This document shows positions 5,700 to 5,772 of a stretch of 5,772 nt of DNA, in pieces. The notes below the pieces were generated by a model that saw only the letters and a program-made list of their open reading frames with translations, was not told the DNA's origin and did not search any database. Source of the DNA: DATIXD01 sp035518875 (lineage in GTDB: Bacteria; Pseudomonadota; Gammaproteobacteria; Methylococcales; Methylococcaceae). The stretch lies in assembly GCA_035518875.1 (NCBI GenBank), contig DATIXD010000255.1:1-5772 (forward strand), written 5' to 3'. The position numbers and the translations under genes are program-made. Every line of letters begins with the position of its first letter. The stretch's first letter is position 1.

Positions 5700-5772
5700 A
5701 TGACCACTCTACGTCAACGCATGCTCGACGATATGCGCGTGCGCAACCTTGCGCGCAACACCCAGCTGTCCT
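5700..5772 (+). CDS. N-terminus of a probable tyrosine recombinase/integrase (3' truncated by window)
   Basis: Only 24 complete codons are visible before the window ends; the peptide begins MTTLRQRMLDDMRVRNLARN and continues TQLS. The pattern of an amphipathic start, then DM-x-x-RNL and NTQ-S, is what I recall from the N-terminal SAM-like core-binding domain of XerC/D-type tyrosine recombinases, particularly the type encoded beside IS91-family transposases. The catalytic Arg-His-Tyr residues would lie in the missing part. The start at 5700 is set by AGGAG 6 bases upstream. The inverted repeats and dyads just to the left fit a role in moving the element. It could also be a lone or broken integrase, which cannot be judged from 24 residues. 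Confidence 0.68.
   Translation, partial: MTTLRQRMLDDMRVRNLARNTQLS

Overview
The window looks like chromosomal DNA from a fairly GC-rich proteobacterium. I favour a beta- or gammaproteobacterium. The reasons are a Gram-negative outer-membrane barrel C-terminus, a proteobacterial-style GlgB, a consensus sigma70-type TATAAT box, and the start of a tyrosine recombinase of a type I associate with IS91-like elements. I cannot name the species.

Layout: (1) Bases 1-576 hold the last 191 residues of a probable outer-membrane beta-barrel protein that starts outside the window. (2) Bases 577-1065 are a 489-base gap with one possible small one-helix membrane ORF (696-854), a strong -10 box (961-966) and a structured leader for the next gene. 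(3) Bases 1066-3297 hold a complete glgB (glycogen branching enzyme, GH13 with all three catalytic residues). (4) Only 11 bases later, 3309-4766 holds a complete cytochrome P450 with intact oxygen-binding, ExxR and heme-thiolate motifs. It has a GTG start and no visible Shine-Dalgarno, so it is probably translated with glgB. (5) Bases 4767-5699 are about 930 bases with no supportable gene. The right half is rich in repeats: an 11-bp-arm palindrome, a pair of 34-base inverted repeats about 320 bases apart, each made of two short cores 17 bases apart, and several stray or degenerate core copies. (6) Bases 5700-5772 hold the first 24 codons of a probable tyrosine recombinase with its own Shine-Dalgarno.

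Reading: glgB and the P450 are probably one transcription unit driven from the promoter near 961. GlgB makes alpha-1,6 branches in glycogen. The P450 substrate cannot be told from sequence, and no redox partner gene is in view. From roughly 5110 rightwards the window appears to enter a mobile element whose integrase lies mostly beyond the right edge. The repeats are candidate recombinase- or transposase-binding sites at its left end. The glgB-P450 pairing and the repeat architecture are the parts most worth a second look. I saw no tRNA, rRNA, CRISPR array or defence system.
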